Assembly (NCBI GenBank): GCA_963778375.1
Contig: CAVZTX010000006.1
Coordinates: 186,001 to 250,000, forward strand
Length of the DNA: 64,000 nucleotides
Origin: CAVZTX01 sp963778375
GTDB lineage: Bacteria; Chloroflexota; Ktedonobacteria; Ktedonobacterales; Ktedonobacteraceae
Direction of reading: 5' to 3'
Shown: piece by piece, positions 16,464-24,758 of the stretch
Layout: every line of letters begins with the position of its first letter
How positions within the stretch are numbered: the first letter of the stretch is position 1
Position numbers and translations under genes: made by a program
The notes under the pieces: model-generated
What the model was told of the DNA's origin: nothing
Databases searched by the model: none
The model's input: the letters and a program-made list of their open reading frames with translations, nothing else

Positions 16464-19334
16464 TTGTACACATTGGAAGACGACCAGGATACATCCGCAC
16501 GCCTGCGTAAACGTGATTTTGCATCTGCGCCGGAGCCGGGGCAGTTCGCACAGCCACCGGCATTTTCTCTCGACCCAGGAGATGATGGGATGACGCCAAC
16601 GCAAGGGCAGGAAGTCCCCCAGACTTCCCGACCGCAAGGGATTGCCCCTACATTTCTTGCACAGCGATTTTCGCCACAACAAATAACAAGCTCGTTAAAG
16701 AAGCTGACGACGCCGAGCCGGGCAAATACAGCGGTCACCGCTAGCGGGAAGCGTGCGGCGGTTGCGGCGCTGACGATTGCCTGTATCGGCGTCTTTTTCA
16801 CGGCGCTTGACCAGACGGTGGTGGTGACGGCGCTGCCACAGATTATTACCGATCTGCAAATACCGTTCACGCAGCTTGACCACGCGGCATGGATCATCAG
16901 CGCATATCTACTGGGCTTTATCATTGCGATGCCGCTGATGGGGCGCGTCTCGGATATCTATGGGCGACGACGCATCTTTTTGCTGTGCTTGAGCATCTTT
17001 GGGGTTGGTTCGATCTTCTGCGGCCTGGCTCCGCTGCTTGGGCAAACGTGGGATCTCGGGTTTTTGAGCGCGCTGCATATCGATACGTCCTCGCCGGGCT
17101 TGATCTGGTTGATTGCGGCGCGTTTCATCCAGGCGATCGGCGGTGGCGCGGTCGTGCCGGTGGCGATGGCGATTGTGAGTGATTTCTATGGGCTGGGACG
17201 GCGCGCTCTGGCGCTGGGGATTATCGGCGCGGTGACGGAGGCGGGCGGCGTGTGCGGCCCATTGTATGGCGCGCTGATCGTGCAGCATTTCGGCTGGCAG
17301 GTTATTTTCTACCTGAATGTTCCGATTGTGCTTGGACTGATGATCGCGGCGTGGTTCTTTATTCCCAAAGGCACGCACCTGCGCGAGGGCATTGATTGGA
17401 TTGGGGCAATTCTGCTCGGCCTGGCCCTGACGTGTCTGAGCCTTGGGTTGGCGCAGCAGGGAACCGACCTTGGCCCTCCAACTCCCAACAGTCCAACGGC
17501 GCAAAATAATCCGCTTTCATTGGCCCTGGCGTTCGTCTTCTTGATTGCTTTCGTGCTGGTTGAACGCAGAGTGCGCTGGCCTGTGATTGACCTCTCACTC
17601 TTTAAGCGCCTGCATTTCAGCGCGACGTCGATTGTGAGCCTGCTGGTGGGCGCGGCGCTGATCATCGCGATGGCGGATATTCCGATCTTTGTGGATACCG
17701 TGCTGCAGCGTTCGGTGCTGGATAGCGGGCTTGCACTGCTACGCATGACGGCGCTGATCCCGATTGGTGCGTTGCTGGGCGGCTGGTTATGTAGTCGCAT
17801 TTCGTGTCGCTTTACGGCGGTGCTTGGGCTGATCTTTACGGCGGCGGGTTTCTATCTGATGAGCCGCTGGCCCGTGAACGTGAATTGGAACCAGATTACG
17901 ATCAGTACGGTGACGGCTGGCCTGGGCTTCGGCCTGGTGATTGCTCCTATCGGGACGACGGCAATTAATGCAGTAAGAGCTAGACAGGCTGGTATGGGTT
18001 CGGCGATTGTGACTTCCTTGCGTATGGTTGGCATGATGCTGGGTTTGGCGGCGCTGACGTCGTGGGCGTTGAGTTACTTTAAGCAATTGGCCTCACAGTA
18101 TCGCTCGCTTCCGGCATCGGCATCGGCGGCCCAGTTTGCACAGTGGTCGCAGGGATATGCACATCACCTGATTCTGGCGGGCCATACGGTGTATAGCGCG
18201 GTCTTCTTTCTGTCGATGGTGCTGTGCCTGATTGCTATTGTGCCTGCTATTTTCCTGTGGGGCAGCAAATTGCCGACCGGAGAGGATGCTGAGGCGGACG
18301 GTCGAGATGTTTCGGAGGATGATACGGCTCCTATTGTGTCGCCCGACGCTGTTGAAGAGGATGCAGGACACCAGGCAAGCGAGGCCCCACTTCCACCTCC
18401 AGCCGCCCCTGCCTCTACAACAGGTGCTCCAGATTCCATTGATCCGACTGAGTTGGATACTGGGTCTATTCCAAGTTCTGTGCCATTGGCGGATACGACC
18501 GGTCAGGCACAAGGCACTGTCCCTGCATTTTTGGCAGCAGATGCTATTCTGGATGATACGAGCCTGGCACCCCCGCCTGTTCCACCGACATTTGATAGTG
18601 GTGATGGTGGAGGTCGGAGTGGGAAGAGTCCGAGGGATAGGCGACGCCTGGTGATTGCGATTATCGGGATCGCGATTGTACTGATGTTGGTGCTGGCGGG
18701 GGTGTTCGCGGCCCTTCTTTGGCAATCACCGAGTTCTAATAGTCAGACACATACGGGAGTGCCGGGGGCAGGTGCGACGGATACGCCGACGGCGACTCCT
18801 ATCGCAGGGCCACGGATGATCCAGCTTGCGTTGGATGCTGGTGCGCTGACTTCGCTCTTTGTCTCACAGCTTGGGCTTCAGCAGGGGACGCTGACGGATA
18901 TGAGGGTGGTACCAGTGCCGAATGATGGGCTGGTGCTGAGTTTGAACCTGCACATCGATGCAAATGGCATTCATCGCGTGCTGCCGATCGAAATTGATGG
19001 GACGCTTGGCGTTGACAGCCAGCAGAATATCCAGTTGCACGTGCTCCATCTGAAACGTGATGGGATCGATGCTGGTCCGACTGCGGCGGCGAATATGCAG
19101 TCGGCGCTGAATTCACTCTTGCTGACTTCGCTGATGCCTTCCTTGCGCGGTCAGTTGAAGAATGTGAAGTTTGTTTCTGTGCATACCAGTAGTTCGATTG
19201 GATGTGCCGGTGGTGCGGAGATGCTGGTGCTGCTGATCCAGGCTCCGCCGATCCAGGGGATTGCTGCGCAGCCGACGCCGACGGCATTTTGTTTTAAGGG
19301 TCCGATCGATATCAATAAGCTGCTGCCGCAGTAA
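16464..19334 (+). CDS. P55-like MFS exporter fused to an extracytoplasmic domain
   Basis: A 956-residue protein in three parts. Residues 1-95 form a cytosolic tail that includes a repeat-derived segment (48-63). Residues about 98-600 form a 14-helix DHA2 (EmrB/QacA) transporter with the TM1 Asp in FTALDQTVVVTALPQI and motif A GRVSDIYGRRR. An acidic Pro-rich linker follows, then a further membrane helix (727-752) and an outer domain of about 200 residues with no recognised family. TTG 16464 follows GGAGGG; ATG 16371 is an alternative without a good site. It follows an LprG-like lipoprotein, so lipid or glycolipid export is the likely role. The extra C-terminal domain is unusual and could replace or assist the carrier. 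Confidence 0.85.
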   Translation: MYTLEDDQDTSARLRKRDFASAPEPGQFAQPPAFSLDPGDDGMTPTQGQEVPQTSRPQGIAPTFLAQRFSPQQITSSLKKLTTPSRANTAVTASGKRAAVAALTIACIGVFFTALDQTVVVTALPQIITDLQIPFTQLDHAAWIISAYLLGFIIAMPLMGRVSDIYGRRRIFLLCLSIFGVGSIFCGLAPLLGQTWDLGFLSALHIDTSSPGLIWLIAARFIQAIGGGAVVPVAMAIVSDFYGLGRRALALGIIGAVTEAGGVCGPLYGALIVQHFGWQVIFYLNVPIVLGLMIAAWFFIPKGTHLREGIDWIGAILLGLALTCLSLGLAQQGTDLGPPTPNSPTAQNNPLSLALAFVFLIAFVLVERRVRWPVIDLSLFKRLHFSATSIVSLLVGAALIIAMADIPIFVDTVLQRSVLDSGLALLRMTALIPIGALLGGWLCSRISCRFTAVLGLIFTAAGFYLMSRWPVNVNWNQITISTVTAGLGFGLVIAPIGTTAINAVRARQAGMGSAIVTSLRMVGMMLGLAALTSWALSYFKQLASQYRSLPASASAAQFAQWSQGYAHHLILAGHTVYSAVFFLSMVLCLIAIVPAIFLWGSKLPTGEDAEADGRDVSEDDTAPIVSPDAVEEDAGHQASEAPLPPPAAPASTTGAPDSIDPTELDTGSIPSSVPLADTTGQAQGTVPAFLAADAILDDTSLAPPPVPPTFDSGDGGGRSGKSPRDRRRLVIAIIGIAIVLMLVLAGVFAALLWQSPSSNSQTHTGVPGAGATDTPTATPIAGPRMIQLALDAGALTSLFVSQLGLQQGTLTDMRVVPVPNDGLVLSLNLHIDANGIHRVLPIEIDGTLGVDSQQNIQLHVLHLKRDGIDAGPTAAANMQSALNSLLLTSLMPSLRGQLKNVKFVSVHTSSSIGCAGGAEMLVLLIQAPPIQGIAAQPTPTAFCFKGPIDINKLLPQ
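16605..16652 (+). repeat. Palindromic repeat inside the MFS coding region
   Basis: A 48-bp unit with GGAAGTC/GACTTCC palindrome and GGGCA/TTGCCCC ends, translated as GQEVPQTSRPQGIAPT. A near-identical copy lies inverted in the lon gene (27513-27561) in the same reading frame of the repeat, and a shorter one lies in the NOS gene (22061-22085). Confidence 0.9.
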
Positions 19335-19351
19335 TAGAGGAGGATGAAACG

Positions 19352-20650
19352 ATGAGATACAGATGGTATAGGGTACCCGCAAAGGGCACCCCTACAGTAC
19401 AGGTACTACCTTTCGATCCTGCTGATGCGGCCTTCATCGCCCCCCAGGCGCGGCTGCGTAAACACGAGGGTGTTGTTGCAGGGTCGCATTTCAAGCTGGG
19501 GGGATTCCTGCTGCTGGCGGCGGTTCTGCTGGTGATGCAGTGTATGATGCCGGTAGGGGCGATTGGTACGGCGCGGGCGCAGCAGGCGGGGGCTTCGCGC
19601 ATGCAACGAGCGCAAAGTACGACGTCGGTGAATGCGACGATTTATCTGGCGACGGATTACCTTGCGTCGATGTTTCAAAGTCATATCGCGGCGGATGTGC
19701 CGGGTACGTTCAATGCTGATATTATGCAGATGGTGAGCAGGTTGCCGAAGCAGGATCAGGGCTGGGCGCTGACGATGGCGGAGACGATTCTTCAGCCATC
19801 GGCGACGCTGGAGGGCCTGACGCCGCAGGCGGGGGGATTGGATATGGCGTTGCGCCTGAGCCTCTATCCGGGCGATCCGAAGCCGATCGATTCTGATACG
19901 TTGATTAGCTTCGGTGTGCTGGATTCGTCGACGGTGCAGGTGAGCGCGCAGCCTGTGAATGGGAGTCCGGAGATTGTGAGCCCTGGTCCGTTGTCAACGT
20001 TCCAGATTCCGATTGGGCAACTGAATACAATTAAGAGTACGCCTGGCTGTGGAAGTTCGGCGCTGGCGTTGAATATGCAGTTTCCGGTGGCGCTCGGGTC
20101 GGCGCAGGGGCAGGTTCAGCGTCAGTATTTGACGGCGAATGTGGGGGATGCGTGGAATGAGGCACATTCGAGAGCGGTGGCGGGACGATCTGAGGGGACG
20201 AGTGTTGCGGCGAGTGCGCCCAATGCATTTATTGAGATTCCGGCTTCGTCGCTGGCGGCGATGGGGAGCAGTATTGGGAGTATGCCGGTGGGCAATGGGA
20301 TGACGGCGCAGAATATTCGGCTTGGTGTGAGCGGGAGTGATTTGACGATTACGTCGGATATCTATTGGAGTGGTATTGGGCTTGGAACGGCGGTGACGAC
20401 GGTGGCTCCGATGGCTTCACATGGGAATATTGTGGTGCATGTGATCAGTACGTCGTTTACGCTGTTGTGGATGACGTTTCCGATGAATAGTTATAATGCT
20501 CAGATTGAGCAGACGCTGAATGCGAAGTTAGGCAATGCGCTGGCGGGGAAGTTCGCTGTGTCGGCGGCGGGTATTGGGCCGATGCAGGGGTTGCCGTGTG
20601 TGGCTGGTAATAGTTTGGTGCTGGTGGGGTCGGCGAATATTGGGGGGTGA
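19352..20650 (+). CDS. Exported protein of unknown function, partner of the P55-like exporter
   Basis: A 432-residue protein beginning 17 nt after the MFS gene with AGAGGAGG before the ATG, so co-transcribed. Residues 1-48 are cytosolic and largely encoded by interspersed repeat DNA. Residues about 49-75 form a membrane/signal segment (LGGFLLLAAVLLVMQCMMPVGAIGTARA). The rest is a Ser/Ala/Gly-rich outer domain without a family I recognise. Two parts (ATIYLATDYLASMFQSHIAADVP and IYWSGIGLGTAVTTVAPMASHGNIVVHVIS) loosely resemble the duplicated strand-rich layout of the MFS tail domain. This may make it a third component of a lipid export system. Confidence 0.7.
   Translation: MRYRWYRVPAKGTPTVQVLPFDPADAAFIAPQARLRKHEGVVAGSHFKLGGFLLLAAVLLVMQCMMPVGAIGTARAQQAGASRMQRAQSTTSVNATIYLATDYLASMFQSHIAADVPGTFNADIMQMVSRLPKQDQGWALTMAETILQPSATLEGLTPQAGGLDMALRLSLYPGDPKPIDSDTLISFGVLDSSTVQVSAQPVNGSPEIVSPGPLSTFQIPIGQLNTIKSTPGCGSSALALNMQFPVALGSAQGQVQRQYLTANVGDAWNEAHSRAVAGRSEGTSVAASAPNAFIEIPASSLAAMGSSIGSMPVGNGMTAQNIRLGVSGSDLTITSDIYWSGIGLGTAVTTVAPMASHGNIVVHVISTSFTLLWMTFPMNSYNAQIEQTLNAKLGNALAGKFAVSAAGIGPMQGLPCVAGNSLVLVGSANIGG
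19371..19394. repeat. GGGTACCCGCAAAGGGCACCCC palindromic repeat in a coding region
   Basis: A hairpin-forming unit of the GGGTGCC family, read in frame as RVPAKGTPT at residues 8-16 of the exported protein. Confidence 0.6.
19402..19494. repeat. Composite interspersed repeat, copy 1
   Basis: Begins GGTACTACCTTTCGATCCTGC and ends TTGCAGGGTCGCATTTCAA. Copy 2 at 40752-40846 has the same ends with paired changes: CGATCCTGC/GCAGGGTCG here against CGCACCTGC/GCAGGTGCG there. Here it encodes the N-terminus of the exported protein; copy 2 is intergenic. Confidence 0.75.
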
Positions 20651-20688
20651 TCTGGGTAGCGTAATCGTGCTACTTCAAATGTGAGATA

Positions 20689-20718
20689 GGGCATCCTTCG
20701 GGGTGCTCTGATTTTTTT
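20689..20718 (+). terminator. Rho-independent terminator of the LprG/P55-like operon
   Basis: GGGCATCC-TTCG-GGGTGCTC forms an 8-bp stem (with G-U pairs) and a UUCG tetraloop, followed by tga and seven T residues. It lies 38 nt after the exported protein's stop codon. Confidence 0.85.
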
Positions 20719-20832
20719 GTTGTGTTTTCGCTGCCCGCTTCCTATTTTGCCTATTGCTTTTTAGGACATCTTCCTCTAGTGTGCATGCATTAATTTCATA
20801 GGTTTGTCCATTGAAGGGAGATGTGCCTAGAT

Positions 20833-21570
20833 ATGCCTACTCTTGAAAAAAGGAGCGACACGGTTGTGTCCTTTCCCCAAAAATTGGAATACCATGCGAC
20901 GGTGCATGATTTGCCGAGTGAGGAACGTCCACGCGAGCGGCTGCGAAACTATGGGGCGCAGGCGCTTTCAAATGCTGAGCTGCTGGCGATTATTCTACGG
21001 ACGGGGACGACGCGCGATAATGTGCTTGAATTGGCTGGTAAGCTGCTGGCGAAGTATGGCGGTTTGAGTGGGTTGATGCGGGCCGAGTTCGGCGAATTTT
21101 GTAATGAGTACGGTCTGGGTGAGGCGAAGGCGTCGCAACTGAAGGCGGCGCTGGAGATAGGTAGGCGGCTTGGGATGATGCAGGCGGATGAGAAGTATCA
21201 GATTAAGTCGCCGGCGGATGCGGCGAATCTGGTGATGATGGAGATGACGTATTTGGATCATGAGCAGATGCGGATTCTGATTCTGGATACGAAGAATCAA
21301 GTGGTGGAGAATATTAGCCGGTATCGGGGGACGGTGAATAGTTCGGTGCTGCGTGCGGCTGAGGTGTTCCGTCCGGCGATTACGCGCAATTGTCCGGGGG
21401 TGATTATTTGTCATAATCATCCGAGTGGGGATCCGACACCGTCGCCGGAGGATGTTGCGGTGACGGAGCAGTTGGTGCAGGCGGGGAAGGTGCTTGATAT
21501 TGAGTTGGTGGATCATTTGGTGATTGGGAATCATCGGTTTGTGAGTTTGAAGGAGCGGTTGAGATGGTGA
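20833..21570 (+). CDS. radC: RadC family JAMM-domain protein
   Basis: A 245-residue protein with an N-terminal helix-hairpin-helix-like UPF0758 part (LSNAELLAIILRTGT, GLGEAKASQLKAALEIGRR) and a C-terminal metal-dependent JAMM/MPN domain with the full motif ICHNHPSGDPTPSPED. It was historically linked to DNA repair, but the biochemical role is unsettled. ATG 20833 is preferred; the ATG at 20821 directly abuts the AGGGAG site and leaves no spacing. It overlaps the end of the convergent NOS gene by 40 nt. Confidence 0.93.
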   Translation: MPTLEKRSDTVVSFPQKLEYHATVHDLPSEERPRERLRNYGAQALSNAELLAIILRTGTTRDNVLELAGKLLAKYGGLSGLMRAEFGEFCNEYGLGEAKASQLKAALEIGRRLGMMQADEKYQIKSPADAANLVMMEMTYLDHEQMRILILDTKNQVVENISRYRGTVNSSVLRAAEVFRPAITRNCPGVIICHNHPSGDPTPSPEDVAVTEQLVQAGKVLDIELVDHLVIGNHRFVSLKERLRW

Positions 21571-22754
21571 GGGAGGAGATGAGGTGTATGGTTGAGGTGG
21601 AGCAGATGGCTGGTTGTGTGAGTGGGAGGGGAGAGGATGGGGCTGGCTGAGCCGGAGAGGGGTGGGACGATCCAGGGCCAGTGGGCGGGGACGGTGCGGC
21701 CCATGCGATGTTCTTGTTCGTCGTGGAGGAGGAATTGGCGGGATGCGGTGTGGTGGTCGACGATGGTGACGTTGTGTTGCGCGAAGGAGGAGAGGACGGC
21801 GATGTTGAGTTCGACGAGGGCGCGGTCTTTCCAGAGGGTGCGGTCTGAGCGGGTGTCGAGGCCGATTTTTTGTGCGATGAGGGGGAGGAGGTTGTAACGG
21901 TTGGTGTCGGCGAGGTTGCGTGCGCCGATTTCGGTGCCCATGTACCAACCATTGAAGGGGGCGGCGGTGTAGGAGATGCCGCCGATTTCGAGGCACATGT
22001 TGGAGATGATGGGGAGGGCGTGCCATTTGAGGCCAAGCTCTGCGAACCAGTCGTAGTGTGGGCGGGAAGTCTGGGGGACTTCCTGGGTTAAGGGTACTTC
22101 GAGGATGGCGCCGGGTGGGAGTTCAAAGAGTTTCGGTGATTGGTGGGGCATGGAGATGACGAGGGGGAGGATGCCGAAAGGGGTGCCTGCTGCTGCGTGC
22201 CAGCCGAGGTGCTGGATGCGTTCGGTGAGTTCGTGGGGATCGCCAATGACCCTGCCATCACTTTGACGATAGCCGGCGTAGCGGATGAGCTGGGGGAACC
22301 CTGTCTGGGGGACAGGTAACCAGATGCGAATGCCTAGTTGAGCGGGTGCTTGTGGGGCGAAGATGGTGATGGTTGAGCGGATCTTGCCGCCGCTGGTGGC
22401 GAAGCGGAGGTGTTCGACGAGGGCTGCGAAGATGTCTTCGGCGGTGTGGAGGTGGCGCATGTCACGGACGATGAGGGATTTCCAGTGGAGGCGACCGATG
22501 CAGCGTGTGTTGTTGCGCCAGGCGACTTGTGCGCCGTAGGCGAGTTCGTCATAGGTGTGCGAGTAGGTGCCGGTTTGGGCGATTTCGGCTTCGACCTGGG
22601 TGAAGCGCCAGGGGTAGGTGTTGAGTCAGCCCATTTCATGATGGAAGAGGCGCAGGTAGGCTTCGGCTTCGAGGAGCAGCTCTTGAGGGTCGTCGATGGG
22701 GCGATGATGGTGGGTGTGGGCGGTGCCCGCAAGCTGTGTTGGTCGAGATGACAT
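21531..22754 (-). pseudogene. Bacterial nitric oxide synthase oxygenase, interrupted by an in-frame UGA
   Basis: From ATG 22754 the frame reads 42 codons to TGA (22628-22626), then continues as a full NOS oxygenase: WRNNTRCIGRLHW with the heme-thiolate Cys (codon 85), GKIRSTITIFAPQ, LIRYAGYRQ, FNGWYMGTEIGARNLAD with the arginine-binding Glu, LWKDRALVELNIAVL, VTIVDHHTASRQF. No ATG, GTG or TTG occurs in frame between the UGA and the heme Cys, so restarting at 22460 would give an enzyme without its heme ligand. TGG to TGA (Trp) is the simplest change. A palindromic repeat adds QEVPQTSR between EVPLT and PHYDWF. The C-terminus (after PPLSGSAS) is His/Leu-rich and may also be altered. It overlaps radC by 40 nt. 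Confidence 0.85.
22061..22085. repeat. Palindromic repeat inside the NOS coding region
   Basis: GGCGGGAAGTCTGGGGGACTTCCTG, the inverted core of the 48-bp repeat found in the MFS and lon genes. It is read in frame as QEVPQTSR. Confidence 0.85.
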
Positions 22755-22935
22755 AGATTGATGCTCTTTCTAGTGTTGCTGTATGGTTCCACTAAAGGAA
22801 ACGCTGCTCGGTCGTGTTGGTAACGCCTGTAGTACCGTTATTTCAGGCGATGTGTATGTCACGTGGGGGAGTGTCCTGGGAGATGCAGCGGTGAATTGGG
22901 TGGTTTCGGCTCACATCGCTCAGAATGACAGGGGG

Positions 22936-23307
22936 TCAGAGCAGTTCGGCGATTTTGGCGAGGAGTTCGTCGATGTCGAAGGGTTTGGCGAGGAAGGCGT
23001 CGGCTCCAACGGCTTTGACGGAGTGTTGGGCGTTGGGGTGCGCTGAGATCATGAGGATGGGGATGTGGCGGGTGGTTTCCTGGCTCTTGAGTTTTTGGCA
23101 GATGAGGCGTCCGTCTTTGCCGGAGAGGAGGACGTCGAGGATGATCATGTCGGGTAGGTCGCCGTTGGTGTCGTGCAGATTTTCGGCGTATTCGGCCTTT
23201 TCAGTCGTGGTGACTTGGTAGTCGGCGTCTTCGAGGGTCAATTGGAGTGCGTCGAGGATGTCGGGGTCGTCATCGACGACGAGGATTTTTTTTGTATGGT
23301 TCTCCAT
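22936..23307 (-). CDS. Single-domain response regulator (CheY-like)
   Basis: A 123-residue receiver domain with no output domain. The acidic pair is in ILVVDDDPDI, the phospho-acceptor Asp in DMIILDVLL, the conserved Ser in LMISAHPN, and the Lys in FLAKPFD. ATG 23307 has GCAGG 8 nt upstream; a GTG nine bases earlier has no site of its own. No histidine kinase is adjacent, so the partner is unknown. It would act through phosphorylation-dependent protein contacts. Confidence 0.92.
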   Translation of the reverse strand: MENHTKKILVVDDDPDILDALQLTLEDADYQVTTTEKAEYAENLHDTNGDLPDMIILDVLLSGKDGRLICQKLKSQETTRHIPILMISAHPNAQHSVKAVGADAFLAKPFDIDELLAKIAELL

Positions 23308-23396
23308 GACGTTCACCTGCTCTGCTCTTTTTGAGAGGTACTATAGCATATCCGACCTGTTTCACCAAGCTCAGCATGACGAAAGGGGTGCTTTGT

Positions 23397-24752
23397 TTAC
23401 TCCTCGGTGCCAAGGAAGACGCGTAGGTAGTACATGGGTGCGTCTTGAAACATCCATTGCATGTTGGGTTCAAGTTGGGAGATGACGGTGTACCAGGAGA
23501 GGGCTTTGTACAGGATGCCGAGGCGTTGGGAGAGGGCAAATGCTTGTTGCAGGCGGTCCATGGATGCGTAGTGTGTCCAGGGGGTGAGGTATGCCTGGCG
23601 CAGGCGTTCAAGGGCGTTGTCATCATAGTAGAGGCTGTATTTGGCGACGCGCAGGGTGACGAATAGAGAGCAGAAGGGGTGCGCTAGGATGCATTCCGCG
23701 AGGTCGATGAAGACGTAGTTCTGGCCGTTGTAGAGGATGTTGCTGGTGTGCAGGTCGTCATAGCCGAGTGACGCTGGGATGGGGTAGCTTGTTAGCTCTT
23801 CGCACATCTGCTGAAGGTGTGGAACGTAGGCCAGGAGTTGGTCGTACTCGCTGCGCGGCAAGCCCTTTGGTTGGTCGATCATGAGGAAGGGGGTGGCTGC
23901 GAGGAGTTCCTGGTAGAGGTGCGGCAGGAGATGCAGGCGTCGATCTGGGCAGCCGGTGGCTTTGAGGGTGTCGAAGTGGTCGGCGAGTTGTATCTGGATG
24001 TGGGCGAACTGGCGCAGGGCTTCCTCTAAGCGTGCGGGGTCATGGAAACTGCTTCGGAGCGTTGTGCCCGCGTCTTGCATGAGCATCCAGTGTCGTTGCC
24101 GATCAGTGGCGAGCAGGTGTGGAAAGGATGGGGGAACGAGTTGTTCGAGGGTTTCTGTGAGCGCTAGCTCGAAGGCGGTTGCGGGAGCAGGGACTTTGAA
24201 GTACAGGTTGCCTGCTGTGGTTGGGATGCGGAGCACGGCGGACCAAGGTCTGGCTTTGATCTGCTCAGTTGAAGTGGTCTGGGTGTAACCAAGACGTGTG
24301 AGTTGCTCGTTGATCCAGGCGGTGACTTCGGCCAACCAGCCGAGGCGCGTCCAGGGGAGGCGTTGCGGGTGATACTGATTATTTTCGACTTCGGTGAACC
24401 AGGCTTCGAGGACGGCTCGATGCTCCGGGACGGCGAGGTCGAGGTGGGCGAGTTGTGTGCGGTCGATCCAGCGTCCGTTGGCAGGAAGCGGTACGCCGGG
24501 GCTATGGTTTTCCAGGGCGAAGACGAGGTGCTGATCCTCGCGTTCGTCGTCCTGGTAGCGATCGTAGGCGCAGTAGAGGACGGTGGTTGTGAGGCCGAGT
24601 TGCTCTTTCATTGCGGCGTTGATCTCTAGAGGAGTTTCAGCCGAATGGCGTGGTAGTATCCAGCCAGCGTCGGTGTGTAAGAGGAGCACCCGTGGCTGGC
24701 TGGTGTGCATACGAGGGATAATGCTGTAGTTGTCGTTACGTTGGTCGGACAT
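23397..24752 (-). CDS. Protein with APH-like kinase domain and Nudix-like N-terminus
   Basis: A 451-residue protein. Residues about 18-120 look like a Nudix-type alpha/beta domain (PRVLLLHTDAGWILPRH...) but without a clear Nudix box. Residues about 170-400 resemble an aminoglycoside phosphotransferase/choline kinase fold: NLYFKVPA (possible ATP Lys), a catalytic segment LGYDDLHTSNILYNGQNYV, and a metal-binding FIDLAE. The substrate is unknown. The gene starts 6 nt after lon ends on the same strand and has only a weak ribosome site, so it is probably translationally coupled to lon. Confidence 0.6.
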   Translation of the reverse strand: MSDQRNDNYSIIPRMHTSQPRVLLLHTDAGWILPRHSAETPLEINAAMKEQLGLTTTVLYCAYDRYQDDEREDQHLVFALENHSPGVPLPANGRWIDRTQLAHLDLAVPEHRAVLEAWFTEVENNQYHPQRLPWTRLGWLAEVTAWINEQLTRLGYTQTTSTEQIKARPWSAVLRIPTTAGNLYFKVPAPATAFELALTETLEQLVPPSFPHLLATDRQRHWMLMQDAGTTLRSSFHDPARLEEALRQFAHIQIQLADHFDTLKATGCPDRRLHLLPHLYQELLAATPFLMIDQPKGLPRSEYDQLLAYVPHLQQMCEELTSYPIPASLGYDDLHTSNILYNGQNYVFIDLAECILAHPFCSLFVTLRVAKYSLYYDDNALERLRQAYLTPWTHYASMDRLQQAFALSQRLGILYKALSWYTVISQLEPNMQWMFQDAPMYYLRVFLGTEE

Positions 24753-24758
24753 GGAACT

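Noticed and set aside
20995..22026. 343-residue His/Arg/Pro-rich minus-strand frame
   Set aside because: Shadow of radC and NOS produced by the G-rich plus strand; no domain or start signal.
22334..22792. 152-residue minus-strand frame covering the NOS N-terminal region
   Set aside because: Ser/Pro/Thr-rich translation typical of a shifted frame; the NOS frame itself carries clear family motifs.
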